IMG/VR virus record: IMGVR_UViG_3300049489_000477 | Coordinates: 52,507 to 116,506 of that record | From: a virus | Direction: 5' to 3' (one strand) | Length of the DNA: 64,000 nt | In this document: positions 8,738 to 17,824 of the stretch, piece by piece | Numbering within the stretch: the first letter of the stretch is position 1 | How the letters are laid out: every line of letters begins with the position of its first letter | Notes under the pieces: generated by a model | Databases searched by the model: none | Seen by the model: only the letters and a program-made list of their open reading frames with translations | Told to the model about the DNA's origin: nothing | Program-made: the position numbers and the translations under genes

Positions 8738-10100
8738 GTGTTAGCTCTTTATAAAGATATTTAATAAACTTCGTTCTGTTCTCTGGTGTGAGGTCATTCA
8801 TAAACTCATCAATCTCTTTCATTCCCAACGCTTTTCCTTTTCTTATTCTATCAAGAATTTTCATTTTATTTTCATCTGTTAAGTGATTTATCTGATCAAT
8901 GTATTCTCTGGCGAATGCTGGGAATTCGATATCTGAATTGATGGTGTCGGTATATGATCCTGGTTTAACTTGTTTTTTCATGTTCGTAACGCCTGGATCC
9001 ATCATATGGGTCACTTCATGAACCAAGCCGCTGATCAGTCCATTTTTAAGGTCTTTTTTATAATCATTATAGAAGTTCGTAGCATTGACCAAAATGCGCG
9101 AATTAGGAACATCGATTCTAAAGTAGCTACCACCTTCTGAGGATGACATAACATTTTTTTGCATCTCAACGGTCAAATCCAGTTGCTCTTGGTTGTATGG
9201 ATTGGTGAGAATCAAACCATCTTCAATATATGTGTTGTAGCCTTTAGTAAGCGTTTCTTTTAATTTGTTAACGAATTCGTCGTAGTGTGTTTCCACCCAA
9301 CTGCGTATGTCATCAACTGGAACTTGTACAACGCCCTCATAGAAAATAGCATTAAGAGACTTTGTAAGAGATTCTCTTAGATTATCTGTTGCGATTGGCT
9401 TGGGTGATACGACAAACAATATGTCTGGGTTGCCCATCATCTCTCTGGTGAATTCTGGTATCTCTTTATATTTTCTATTTTCTGGGCTGTATAGATACTT
9501 GTGTGGGAAGTATCGTCCCAACTTTGCCCACACATCAAACGAACCCTTACCAGTTTCACCGGTCAAGTAGTTGTCAGAGTATAGTGCCCCAAAATAATTC
9601 TCTATCATGTAGATGTAGAGATTTATGGCAATTCCTCTTCCTTGATATTCGGTGACGATACCTACGCTTTCTGTTTTCCAGCCATATGCGTTTTTATACC
9701 AGCAAAATTCACCAATGGCATCTTGGGCTTTATTGAAAACATCGACTAATATGGTTTTTCCGCCGCTTCTTTCCCATACAATACATGTAAACCTCTCACT
9801 ACTTGCTATTAATTCAAATTTTCCCTTTTTCGTAAAAGATTGGTCCATTCTTTTGCTGATTATGCTACTGACATCACCAAATATTTCTTTCGATATATTT
9901 TTATTGGCATCGTTCCATGCGGGCATTTCAGATAAAGGCTTTTCTTTCGGTATGTTTGTATCTTCTTTACCATCCCAATTCGCGTATATAGCAGCTTGTT
10001 GTGCGCGAGCTTTCTCTTTACTCATGGGATGCTTACTCTTGTCCCCACTAGGACTAGATACTTTATAGCCACCGTCAACTTTGTGTACTTTAAAAGGCAT
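8730..10100 (-). CDS. GNAT-like acetyltransferase / metallopeptidase fusion
   Basis: A 456-residue protein with three visible parts. Residues 1-45 hold a short basic segment (HPMSKEKARAQQAAIYAN) of a kind seen at the ends of phage polyproteins. Residues about 100-240 look like a GNAT acetyltransferase, with VGIVTEYQGRGIAINLYIY carrying the acetyl-CoA motif and a later aromatic KLGRYFPHKYLY. Residues about 340-400 hold SGLVHEVTHMMDPG, a zinc-peptidase HExxH motif. It lies between neck gene 14 and gene 15, overlapping both, so it is probably late and may be a virion protein. Its substrate is unknown. Confidence 0.65.
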   Translation of the reverse strand: MPFKVHKVDGGYKVSSPSGDKSKHPMSKEKARAQQAAIYANWDGKEDTNIPKEKPLSEMPAWNDANKNISKEIFGDVSSIISKRMDQSFTKKGKFELIASSERFTCIVWERSGGKTILVDVFNKAQDAIGEFCWYKNAYGWKTESVGIVTEYQGRGIAINLYIYMIENYFGALYSDNYLTGETGKGSFDVWAKLGRYFPHKYLYSPENRKYKEIPEFTREMMGNPDILFVVSPKPIATDNLRESLTKSLNAIFYEGVVQVPVDDIRSWVETHYDEFVNKLKETLTKGYNTYIEDGLILTNPYNQEQLDLTVEMQKNVMSSSEGGSYFRIDVPNSRILVNATNFYNDYKKDLKNGLISGLVHEVTHMMDPGVTNMKKQVKPGSYTDTINSDIEFPAFAREYIDQINHLTDENKMKILDRIRKGKALGMKEIDEFMNDLTPENRTKFIKYLYKELTHA

Positions 10101-10849
10101 TACCAGCCTCCCCAGCGTCTGGAGATTTCATCGCTCTTTGGTGGAGCAATACCGTCGCCTTGACCAGTACCATCGACTTCTTTCTTCACTTCTTCATTAT
10201 CAATCATGGTATTTGGTGAAGCTTTTGGTTGCTGAACATCGTATTTCGCAGCAACACGACCAGATCCGTCATTAACCAAAGCATCGGCTGGAGCGTCTGG
10301 GCGTAGATTGCCTTGGCTATCGACCACACCAAATCTTTCACCATATCCAGCACTATGAATTGTAACGGCTCTTTCACGGGCATTAAGAACGAACAAGCTT
10401 TTGAATCCAAATATATTTCCTTCGCGTCCAAGAGCAGCATGAACGGCATGCGATACTTCGTACACGAATGTTGAATTGAATGGTAAATAAAATTGATCAC
10501 CAGCTATAGGTTCGCGTCCGACTGCTGCTAAAAATGTCGGTAAGTGCAAAAAGACTCTGAATTCAATATTGTTAAGCTCACCGAATCCCGTGTATAAAAG
10601 ATTCTCGTCAAATCCTTCGGTATCAATCTTACCTTTTATAACATGCTTTCTCATGTATCTTTTGGTTGTATCCTCACCAAATGCGATATCTTTACGAATA
10701 TTGACTTCCACGGGGTAGTAATCCATAGGGATTCCATACACATTGATCATTTCGGCTTGCATACTATCTAAAGTCGAAATTTCATTACCCTGGTTTTGTG
10801 GACCAGTACCTTGTGGGAAATATTTTGTGTATGAAAGTGGATCTTGCAT
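10100..10849 (-). CDS. 14: Neck protein gp14
   Basis: A 249-residue homologue of T4 gp14 (256 residues), which with gp13 forms the neck between head and tail. The N-terminal half carries the family signature around residues 35-65: YGIPMDYYPVE followed by IAFGED, matching the T4 tract with YYVPRE and IFGED. Residues 110-130 (GDQFYLPFNSTFVYEV) fit the next conserved strand. The C-terminus RRWGGW overlaps the start of the next gene. The position fits T4 order, apart from one gene placed between it and gene 13. Confidence 0.88.
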   Translation of the reverse strand: MQDPLSYTKYFPQGTGPQNQGNEISTLDSMQAEMINVYGIPMDYYPVEVNIRKDIAFGEDTTKRYMRKHVIKGKIDTEGFDENLLYTGFGELNNIEFRVFLHLPTFLAAVGREPIAGDQFYLPFNSTFVYEVSHAVHAALGREGNIFGFKSLFVLNARERAVTIHSAGYGERFGVVDSQGNLRPDAPADALVNDGSGRVAAKYDVQQPKASPNTMIDNEEVKKEVDGTGQGDGIAPPKSDEISRRWGGW

Positions 10850-10852
10850 AAA

Positions 10853-12094
10853 TTAATGGATAAGTAAGAGAGTTCCTAACACATCTGTTCTGGCAGCAGC
10901 ATCGTCGCCGTCACCTGGCTTAACAATAACATTATATTTCTTGGTATTATCAACGGGAAGCTTTACAAGTTCATCATAAGTTACGACGGAACCTGGATCT
11001 AAATCATACTTGAAAGTGACTCTCTTCTTTATCTCTTCCTTGTCTTGAGGTGAAAGTGGTTGACCTTTCACAAGATTCAAATCTCTGAACAATTCATCTG
11101 GTACAACTTTTGAGTGCTTTGCCGTGGTAAAATCAACATTTCTATCTTGTGTTCCACCCTTCGAGAAATTGAATATGAAATTATCTGGCTTAACATCATT
11201 GTATTTGTTGACTAAATCGACTTGCTTTGTGTAAGCATAGTGGCGAGTTTCTGGTGTCTGTTTTGCAACATCGAACGCAAGCATGAGATAGGTCTTTGAG
11301 AAGAAATCTCCTGCATCATGCCAACGCAATACAACTTTCTTGCCTCTCTTTGCGTTTGCTGCTACTGCCGCCTTCAATTCACTCAAAACTTTTTGCTTAA
11401 ATCCTTCATAGTCATTCATCAAAAAGTTTATTGTCCGAGTTGCCGACAACCATGGTCCTTCGTATTGAACATAACCACCCGATGTGGCATAACAATATGC
11501 TTTGCATGCACCAGCAGATGGACATGTTTTTACAACTTGAAACTTATTTTCGGCTTCGTTGTAAAAAAGACCTTGGAATGCTGGTAATGTCAAATCGTAG
11601 AAAACTTCATTGGCATTTGCACCAGATGCAGCTAATTTCGAATTTTGCTGAATGATGCTTTCTGGACGCTGTGTGATAAGTTGCTTAAGTTGTTTTTCAC
11701 TTATCTTTTTACCACTTGGTGTCAGAATTTTAAGTAATGTTGAACTATGTATCAACCGCTGTGGTCGCTCTGCTGGCTTATAGCCGCTACCAGTTTCTGG
11801 ATTAACAAGTGACTTATCACGCTTATACTGTTTTGATGGATTTGCTCTGTTAAATGCGATACCTTGAGCAATGTTGGGGTCATCTGTTTTTGATCTTGCG
11901 ATATCCATAGGATCAATGTCACGAACAGGAGCATCTGGAATTGGCTTTGCTTCCGCAAGACCAACGCCATTAAACTCTTCTTCTGTTGGAAGCTCCGATA
12001 GATCGCTAACAATTTGTTCAGCGCCTGGAGCTAAACCACCAGCAGTTTCTATCATCTTCCAAGATTCTTTAAGTTGTTCTAAAATTCTGTCCAT
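10853..12094 (-). CDS. GP88-family protein of unknown function
   Basis: A 413-residue protein. Residues about 165-340 resemble the phage GP88 family: a Cys cluster CPSAGACKAYCYA near residue 193, then RTINFL, LRWHDAGDFFS near residue 262 and HYAYTKQ near residue 290. The first 110 residues are acidic, proline-rich and probably flexible. The family occurs in mycobacteriophages and others, and its biochemistry is not known to me. The Cys pattern suggests a metal or iron-sulphur site. It lies three bases after gene 13 and four bases before gene 14, embedded in the neck operon, which is odd for a non-structural gene. Confidence 0.6.
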   Translation of the reverse strand: MDRILEQLKESWKMIETAGGLAPGAEQIVSDLSELPTEEEFNGVGLAEAKPIPDAPVRDIDPMDIARSKTDDPNIAQGIAFNRANPSKQYKRDKSLVNPETGSGYKPAERPQRLIHSSTLLKILTPSGKKISEKQLKQLITQRPESIIQQNSKLAASGANANEVFYDLTLPAFQGLFYNEAENKFQVVKTCPSAGACKAYCYATSGGYVQYEGPWLSATRTINFLMNDYEGFKQKVLSELKAAVAANAKRGKKVVLRWHDAGDFFSKTYLMLAFDVAKQTPETRHYAYTKQVDLVNKYNDVKPDNFIFNFSKGGTQDRNVDFTTAKHSKVVPDELFRDLNLVKGQPLSPQDKEEIKKRVTFKYDLDPGSVVTYDELVKLPVDNTKKYNVIVKPGDGDDAAARTDVLGTLLLIH

Positions 12095-12096
12095 AT

Positions 12097-13068
12097 TTAT
12101 CCTATGAAAAATGCTTGAGGTGGATATCCGAAGTAGTTTTCTGACAACTTCTTTTCTAAATCTTCTTTCTTTGATTTTCCTTCAGTAAAGAAAAAATCTG
12201 CATCAAACTCGACGCCGCCTTGGAACTTTGCTCCACGATATTTCTTCATGGTTGTTCCAACTTGTAACATACACAGTGCTAACGAATAGTGGCGAATAAA
12301 GTAATCATCATAAAGATATTCTGGAGCAACGCGAGTCCATACGCCGATGATATACATACCGGCGGTTTTTGGTGGTGGCGCTATACGCACACGACGGGAT
12401 GCTTCGTGAAAATCCAAATTCACCGTTACTTTAAAGCGTTGGTTGAGCATTTCCATGTATTCCATCGATAATTCGTATGTAATGACATCCATGCCGCCGC
12501 CGTCTGCTCTTGTTCCACCGCGAGTACCATAAGCTCCACCATTATACATGGTGCCGGGGAACCACAAACCAAGGAAATTATTTGTCGATGTATTTACTTG
12601 ACCACCAGCCATTCCACCCCACATGGTCTGTGAAATGGCTTCCGCGCTATTTAATGCTCGTTCGATGATTTCTTGTGTTGGCGCTGGAGCAGTTGTAAGC
12701 CAATTCAAGCCACCTGTACCGCTGCCGCCTGGTAATACCTTTGAAACACCAACGACACTTCTCGGAAGCTGATATTCAGCCCGATGTTGCATAATTGGAG
12801 CAGCAAGTTTTGGATCACAGAATGAGAATGGCGCTCCTGTCATAGTGCATACAGGGGCTGCCGAGGTAAGCATTGTTGAGGTATTGATAATGCAATAATT
12901 CTGTTCGTGACCTATGCCACCAGAAAACAATTGGTAATAATCGATTGCGTCATCAATACGATCTTCGATTTGTGAAGGCGAAAGTGGCATGACACCCATG
13001 ACAGATTCGCCTAAACTATCACGAATCCATGCAGCCAATTCCGACTTTTTAGAAGGTATCATAGGCAA
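12097..13068 (-). CDS. 13: Neck protein gp13
   Basis: A 323-residue homologue of T4 gp13 (309 residues), the head-completion and neck protein. The N-terminus has the family motif SPSQIEDRIDDAIDYYQLF near residue 30. The C-terminus (from about residue 275) has KYRGAKFQGGVEFDADFFFTE and ends GYPPQAFFIG, typical of gp13. The middle is Gly- and Ala-rich. A late-promoter box lies 14 bases ahead of the ATG, with AAGGA before the start. Genes downstream are packed with little or no spacing, so this is probably the first gene of a late neck transcript. Confidence 0.85.
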   Translation of the reverse strand: MPMIPSKKSELAAWIRDSLGESVMGVMPLSPSQIEDRIDDAIDYYQLFSGGIGHEQNYCIINTSTMLTSAAPVCTMTGAPFSFCDPKLAAPIMQHRAEYQLPRSVVGVSKVLPGGSGTGGLNWLTTAPAPTQEIIERALNSAEAISQTMWGGMAGGQVNTSTNNFLGLWFPGTMYNGGAYGTRGGTRADGGGMDVITYELSMEYMEMLNQRFKVTVNLDFHEASRRVRIAPPPKTAGMYIIGVWTRVAPEYLYDDYFIRHYSLALCMLQVGTTMKKYRGAKFQGGVEFDADFFFTEGKSKKEDLEKKLSENYFGYPPQAFFIG

Positions 13069-13081
13069 ATCCTTACCTATG

Positions 13082-13089
13082 TATTTATA
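13082..13089 (-). promoter_or_regulatory. T4-type late promoter for gene 13
   Basis: Minus strand TATAAATA followed by CATAGGTAAGGATTTGCCT and the ATG of gene 13 at 13068. The box directly abuts the stop codon of the preceding gene. Confidence 0.75.
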
Positions 13090-13644
13090 TTAGTTGTCTT
13101 CTATGTACTTCTTAAGCTTTTTTATAAGCTCGTTCTTATGGTTTGGAACATCGGAAAAATCCACCTTCAAACGCTCCAAGTATTCTATAGCTTTTTCCTT
13201 CCTCATCACAAACCAATTCTTTTGGCTGAACTTTTTCAAGAATGATATCAAAGCTTCATTATTCATATCATTTTCAGCGTCATTTTTATCTGGTATTTCT
13301 GGTGTTTTTTCTGTTGTATCCTCAACATATGAAACAACAGTTTTTTCTTCCCGCTTCAAGTTTTCAAGGAAGGTCTTGTGTGGGGCTTGCTTTTTTGCTT
13401 GTACAGCGACGATATCAAGCTCTTGACCATCATATACTTTAGTTGGATGCTTTGGATCGTGTGAAATTTCGCCTTGTTTTAATGGTGGTGTCCAGCCTAC
13501 GAATTTGAATCCAACAACATCCTTATATACGGCATAATCCGCATATATAACATCACCAGAATTAACGATTTGAGGTGGTTTTGTTATATCCAAACGCAAC
13601 CGAATTGGTGACGGATCTGACCGTAAAAAGTATCCGAAAGGCAT
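13090..13644 (-). CDS. Unknown protein, possible small head/neck protein
   Basis: I do not recognise this 184-residue protein. The first 85 residues are beta-rich (QIVNSGDVIYADYAVYKD). Residues 95-130 are acidic and probably flexible. The last 35 residues, IEYLERLKVDFSDVPNHKNE, form a helix-turn-helix-like end resembling small HeH/SAP-type modules. It follows the coiled-coil gene by two bases and precedes gene 13, so it belongs to the capsid/neck transcription unit. Confidence 0.55.
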   Translation of the reverse strand: MPFGYFLRSDPSPIRLRLDITKPPQIVNSGDVIYADYAVYKDVVGFKFVGWTPPLKQGEISHDPKHPTKVYDGQELDIVAVQAKKQAPHKTFLENLKREEKTVVSYVEDTTEKTPEIPDKNDAENDMNNEALISFLKKFSQKNWFVMRKEKAIEYLERLKVDFSDVPNHKNELIKKLKKYIEDN

Positions 13645-13646
13645 GG

Positions 13647-14093
13647 TTATCTTAATGCCTCCAGCCGAGAAATTTCCATCTTGGCTCTATGTATGTCGCG
13701 CTCGATTGTTTCTACGATAGCCAGTGCTTTTGATACGCCACCAGATAAATCTGCTCTTCCGACCCATGCTTCATAATCTTGTTTCGCATAGTGTAGCGAT
13801 TCTTCCAATTGATCGACTTCCTCTTTTAAGTTGGCTATCTTAAACAGGACATACTCTCTGTCATTCTTCTCGTCTACTTGAGAGTCGCGGATTCTGGCTT
13901 TGAGTTTAGCAAGCTTTTCTGCTTGTTCTTCTACTATTTTTTTATAGTCGTTTTTGATATCTTGCTGGGATTCCGATGCTTCATTGAGACTCTCTTTAAA
14001 AGATGGAATTATTAATTCTTCCCTTTTAATTGGAGCTATATCGGGAATATCATCAAGTGACTTGGGGAAGGTATCGTCTGGTAATTCGCTCAT
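13647..14093 (-). CDS. Unknown coiled-coil protein
   Basis: A 148-residue protein, not recognised by family. Residues about 45-105 and 120-148 form long charged heptad-like helices (EEQAEKLAKLKARI; KIANLKEEVDQLEESLHYAK). The first 40 residues are acidic and proline-rich. Its ATG overlaps the TGA of the gene before it, so the two are translationally coupled. Position between the capsid and neck genes suggests a morphogenetic role, but nothing in the sequence proves it. Confidence 0.55.
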   Translation of the reverse strand: MSELPDDTFPKSLDDIPDIAPIKREELIIPSFKESLNEASESQQDIKNDYKKIVEEQAEKLAKLKARIRDSQVDEKNDREYVLFKIANLKEEVDQLEESLHYAKQDYEAWVGRADLSGGVSKALAIVETIERDIHRAKMEISRLEALR

Positions 14094-14341
14094 AAGTAGT
14101 TCCTATTATCTATGAAGATTTGCTTATCTATATAATACCACTTTCTACATGCAATTTCTGATGTTTCTCCGTTTACAATGTCTAAAAACACTTTAAGCTT
14201 TTTGTCATCTTTTTGTATTTCGACATACTCATGAAGGAGAATTTGACAATATGCGTCACCTACTTTTGCACCATCTACTATAGATGCCACGATTTTAAGA
14301 TCCTCTGGGGTTAGGTATTTTGTTAGTTCAGTAATGTCCAC
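14090..14341 (-). CDS. Small unknown protein with predicted leaderless GTG start
   Basis: An 83-residue acidic protein, not recognised. It opens MDITELTKYLTPEDLK and ends in a Cys- and aromatic-rich helix (CRKWYYIDKQIFID). It starts at GTG, with a TATAAT box ending six bases upstream and no ribosome-binding site, so the GTG would be at +1. It lies directly after the capsid terminator and overlaps the next gene by ATGA, so it begins a new transcription unit. Confidence 0.55.
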   Translation of the reverse strand: MDITELTKYLTPEDLKIVASIVDGAKVGDAYCQILLHEYVEIQKDDKKLKVFLDIVNGETSEIACRKWYYIDKQIFIDNRNYL

Positions 14342-14347
14342 GGGTAT

Positions 14348-14353
14348 ATTATA
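14348..14353 (-). promoter_or_regulatory. -10 box, predicted leaderless GTG start
   Basis: Minus strand GATATAAT, then ATACCC, then GTG at 14341. This is the same six-base spacing as at other leaderless candidates in the window. It lies between the capsid terminator and the gene. Confidence 0.45.
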
Positions 14354-14392
14354 TCGTTAACTCATATTTTCATAGACCAAATTTATAAAAGA

Positions 14393-14419
14393 AAACCCCC
14401 CGGCATAGCCGAGGGGTTT
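14393..14419 (-). terminator. Rho-independent terminator after gene 23
   Basis: The minus strand forms a GC-rich hairpin with arms AAACCCCTCGGC and GCCGGGGGGTTT and a TAT loop, followed by TCTTTTAT. It lies 30 bases after the capsid gene and separates the head cassette from the neck genes. Confidence 0.8.
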
Positions 14420-14449
14420 CCTGTCTCACTTGTAGACGGTAAGCTAGGC

Positions 14450-15907
14450 TTATCCGAATACGACTCCGTTAGCCGAAGCACCCTGTGGGAGTGGGTTAGC
14501 GTAACCTGAGTTGTCATATCCAGCGATTGGGCTGTTGCCAAGGTTGACGCTGATGTAACGGTAGTAGTTTTCTGCGCCAAACAAGTTGTTGCAGATACCG
14601 TAACGTGTCATAACGCCGATTCTTGGGTTGAACGAATCAGGACCAACTGCTTCCATGAACATCAATGGAACGTATGGGCAGTAGATCACACCAGCGTCTG
14701 TGTCGCGGCTTCCCTTGTATCCTACGACTGCGTATTCGGTTTGAGCGAATACATCGCGGTATACGGTGAAGCGTCCGATTGTACCGACCTTGGCGACTCC
14801 ACTTACCTCTGTTGAGAGGTTTGTAGCGACGGACGAGAGAGCGAACTGCTCAAGTCCTTCAAGGATGGTGCATACGTTTGCGGAGCAGAGGATGAAGTTA
14901 CCAGCACCACGACGAGTTGCGCGAGCAATATCGTTCGAAGCCTTGACGAGCAAGGTGTAGAGGGTGCGGAACTTTTCCTGTTCCCAACGACCATCGGCTG
15001 TACCGTTAGCTGTACCGACTGAACCGTAGTTCCATGAATAGACGCCGCCGACCTTTGCAAGTTCAACGATGTTATTCTTCACTTCGGCATCGATTTCAGC
15101 AGCAACTTCGTAAGCCAAGAGGTCTGACAATTGCTCTTGGATGTCAACATTATGCATGTTGGCGATATCTTGCTGCGCTTCATATGTCCAACGAGCAGCG
15201 AGCTTACGGGTCTTTGCTGTGATTTCCTGACGCTCAATGGTCAATCCCATGTAGCGCATTTGTTCAGGAACACCTGTTCCACATACGTCACGAAGTTCAC
15301 CAAGTGTTTCACCTTCGTGGGTGATGTAGCCTGGCTTGTATCCTGCGCCGAGAGCGCCTGGATCACGCATACCACCCTTTACCTTGCCTGCGTCGGCTTC
15401 GGTAAGAGCATCGAATTGACCCGATGTTGGGAGTGATGCGCCAGTTGTACCAGCAGCCGAAGCAGGCTCAACGCCTGAGTAGAGTGCGTGTACGGTGTTG
15501 TATCCAGCTTCTTGTCCTGCGAAGTCGCCGCTCTGGTAGCGGTAGCGCAATGCATAAGCAAGTCCTACTGGAGTAAACATTGGTTGAACGCCTGCCAATT
15601 CGTTCGCAACGAGTTCTGGGAAGATACGAGCGACGAGTGGCATTGCGATAGGCTTGAAACGGGCGATACCCGCGCCTGGACCACAATTTGAATTGTATGA
15701 CGCTGCTCCGACTCCGGCGGCGTCTGATCCTGAGACGTTGAACGACTCATGTAATGGACCTTGGACTCTGCCTGGGTTCTGGAAATAGCGTTGTTCCATT
15801 TCAAGAAGTGCTGAAACGTTTTCAACAATTGAATCCTTCTTGATGTGGTTGGTTAATGGTGCCCACTTCTTGCGAAGGGCGTCCTTAAATACTCTAGCTT
15901 CTGACAT
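14450..15907 (-). CDS. 23: Major capsid protein gp23
   Basis: A 485-residue HK97-fold capsid protein of the T4 gp23 family (T4: 521 residues). Typical segments are ARFKPIAMPLVARIFPELVA (about 81-100), GVQPMFTPVGLAYALRYRY (about 106-124) and MRYMGLTIERQEITAKTRKL near 215. The N-terminal 54 residues should be removed by prohead protease: L52-H53-E54 before S55 fits the T4 LxE cleavage rule. AAAGGAAAA lies before the ATG. GC content is higher than in neighbouring genes, as common for very highly expressed genes. A terminator follows. No separate gene 24 vertex protein is seen in the window. Confidence 0.96.
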   Translation of the reverse strand: MSEARVFKDALRKKWAPLTNHIKKDSIVENVSALLEMEQRYFQNPGRVQGPLHESFNVSGSDAAGVGAASYNSNCGPGAGIARFKPIAMPLVARIFPELVANELAGVQPMFTPVGLAYALRYRYQSGDFAGQEAGYNTVHALYSGVEPASAAGTTGASLPTSGQFDALTEADAGKVKGGMRDPGALGAGYKPGYITHEGETLGELRDVCGTGVPEQMRYMGLTIERQEITAKTRKLAARWTYEAQQDIANMHNVDIQEQLSDLLAYEVAAEIDAEVKNNIVELAKVGGVYSWNYGSVGTANGTADGRWEQEKFRTLYTLLVKASNDIARATRRGAGNFILCSANVCTILEGLEQFALSSVATNLSTEVSGVAKVGTIGRFTVYRDVFAQTEYAVVGYKGSRDTDAGVIYCPYVPLMFMEAVGPDSFNPRIGVMTRYGICNNLFGAENYYRYISVNLGNSPIAGYDNSGYANPLPQGASANGVVFG

Positions 15908-15936
15908 AATATTTTCCTTTATGGGGGGTTAATTAG

Positions 15937-17016
15937 TTAGTTACGGCGCATACGGTCGAGGTTAGTCTTCCATGCGTCCATGTCTGATGTTTTGTCACTT
16001 GCAGGTTTATTTATTGATTCAACAATACGTTCAACTTGCTTTTTAGCGGTATCCACAACCGCTTGTGGCTTTGCATCCTTCTCACTTATCTTTGCAGGCT
16101 TCGCTGATTCGGTTATCACGATATCTTTGATGATCTTGAAACGAGGTTCAAGTTCTTCAACGGAACACGATTCCAAAAGCTTTTCAGCCTTTGTCTTTTG
16201 TGCCTGAGTCATACCTTCCGTAAGTTGCTTTAACTTAACAGTTTTCTCTAACTCTTTAACCCGTGAACCAAGTTTCACATTTTCTTGAGCCTTTACATTC
16301 ACAGACTCACTTAACTTGGCTATTTCAGCCTTGGCAGCCTTAAGCGCATCGTAACCAGATTTATCAACACTGATTCCGTGCTTCTCGATTACACTTACCA
16401 TGTTTTCGACAAGCGGCTCAAGCGCAGCGGCTTTAGCGGCAGCCTCCATAATTTGTTCAGGAACGATTGTCTTGAGTTGCGACTGCATGTACTCATTCGC
16501 CTTCTCAATCAAATCACCCTTGAACGTCTCTAACGATTTGGCGTCGGCTTCCTGACGCATTCTCTTAAATTCGGCTGCTGATTCCATTGCAGTCGATTCT
16601 ACGAAAGTCTTGTATTCATTTGCAGCAGCCATTGCTTCCTCTTCGATCTTATCGCGGTACAAGGCGGCTGTCTCTTGAAGAACCTTTGTCGATTCCTCTT
16701 GGTATTCTTTTAATGATTCAAAAAGTATTTCTTCTTTTTGCTTAAATTCTTCTGCAAGTTGCTTTCCGAAGTCAGCAGCAGCTTCCTTGAGGAAAGCTTC
16801 TTTCTCTGACATATCCTTCTTCATCTGTTCAATTTCGGCAACAAGCTTTGTCTTTTCTTCTTGTAGCGCAACTGTAGCAGATGCGGATTCGGAAGTCTTG
16901 GCAGCAACGCGAGCTTCAACAACTGTGTTGATCATCTCTGCGACTTTTGCTTTTACTTCTTCAGAAACCAACTTTTCATCGATTCCTTTAAAAATTTCAG
17001 CAATAATATCTTTCAT
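15937..17016 (-). CDS. 22: Prohead scaffold core protein gp22
   Basis: A 359-residue acidic/basic, almost entirely helical protein rich in Glu, Lys and Ala, as expected for the T4 gp22 scaffold (269 residues), which fills the prohead and is degraded by gp21. It opens MKDIIAEIFKGIDEKLVSEE and has coiled-coil heptads over about residues 50-190 and 235-270. The gene lies between protease 21 and capsid 23, exactly as in T4, with a late-promoter box and CAGGAG ahead of the ATG. It is longer than the T4 scaffold by about 90 residues. Confidence 0.9.
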   Translation of the reverse strand: MKDIIAEIFKGIDEKLVSEEVKAKVAEMINTVVEARVAAKTSESASATVALQEEKTKLVAEIEQMKKDMSEKEAFLKEAAADFGKQLAEEFKQKEEILFESLKEYQEESTKVLQETAALYRDKIEEEAMAAANEYKTFVESTAMESAAEFKRMRQEADAKSLETFKGDLIEKANEYMQSQLKTIVPEQIMEAAAKAAALEPLVENMVSVIEKHGISVDKSGYDALKAAKAEIAKLSESVNVKAQENVKLGSRVKELEKTVKLKQLTEGMTQAQKTKAEKLLESCSVEELEPRFKIIKDIVITESAKPAKISEKDAKPQAVVDTAKKQVERIVESINKPASDKTSDMDAWKTNLDRMRRN

Positions 17017-17037
17017 AAAAGACTCCTGATTAATCTA

Positions 17038-17045
17038 TATTTATA
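17038..17045 (-). promoter_or_regulatory. T4-type late promoter for genes 22-23
   Basis: Minus strand TATAAATA, 21 bases before the ATG of gene 22 at 17016. It overlaps the stop codon of gene 21. Confidence 0.78.
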
Positions 17046-17805
17046 TTGGTTTTGATAAATCATTTAAAAATTTTTCGGCAAGCTTGATAAACATCGCATC
17101 CCGATCATTTTTAGGCATGGATCTAAGCGATTCATCCAAATTTTTATATGCTTTTTCTGTACGACGAAGTGACGATTCTGTATATGCTCCACCAGAAATA
17201 ATATATTCTCTATTCTCATATATACCCTGGACGAAACCTTCTGGAGCAGATGGGTCAGCAACGATATCTTCTGCTATCAATTCGAACTCGGTTACGATAT
17301 TGGCATCAGATCCAAACTTGCTTACAGCATCTTCATAGAGCTTTGGGTTTTGCTGGCTTGGTGAATTCAATGCACCCATGCCGCGTGATGATGTACCAAG
17401 CTGACCGTCTGACTTCAAAATAGTATCGGCTATACGACCATATTCAGTATCGATGATTTTTGCACGACCTACGACATCATCGCCTTCCCAGCGTAATTCA
17501 GTAATCATGTGGGAAACACGGTGCAAATTTATTTCAACACCTTCTGGGTGACCTAATTCGCCGTATGAGCGCAACTTGTTACCAGTCATTCTATCGTTAA
17601 CATACTTTTGAACACACTGGACCATCAATTCTTTTGGATAGATTCTTCCATTGCGGTTCTTGACATTACATTGAATGAATGGACCGACAATTTCGGTTAT
17701 GGACTTTTTCTTACCGTCTGCTGCTACTTCTTCCCTAATAACAACATCTTTAATTGCTTTAAAGTTAGGAGAATTTGCTTCCGTAATAAGCTTGTATATC
17801 TTCAT
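17041..17805 (-). CDS. 21: Prohead core protease gp21
   Basis: A 254-residue serine protease of the T4 gp21/herpes assemblin fold (T4: 212 residues) that cleaves scaffold, capsid and internal proteins at LxE sites. The catalytic His is in YGELGHPEGV near residue 92 and the catalytic Ser in GTSSRGMGAL near residue 141. N-terminal FIQCNVKNRNGRIYPKEL is typical. It has its own late-promoter box and CAGGAG before the ATG. Gene order 20, small core gene, 21, 22, 23 matches T4. Confidence 0.95.
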   Translation of the reverse strand: MKIYKLITEANSPNFKAIKDVVIREEVAADGKKKSITEIVGPFIQCNVKNRNGRIYPKELMVQCVQKYVNDRMTGNKLRSYGELGHPEGVEINLHRVSHMITELRWEGDDVVGRAKIIDTEYGRIADTILKSDGQLGTSSRGMGALNSPSQQNPKLYEDAVSKFGSDANIVTEFELIAEDIVADPSAPEGFVQGIYENREYIISGGAYTESSLRRTEKAYKNLDESLRSMPKNDRDAMFIKLAEKFLNDLSKPI

Positions 17806-17824
17806 GTATAAAAACTCCTGAAAC

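Noticed and set aside
16009-16016. Late-type box (AATAAATA on minus strand) inside gene 22
   Set aside because: One mismatch, deep in coding sequence and roughly 100 bases from the capsid start; not convincing as the gene 23 promoter.
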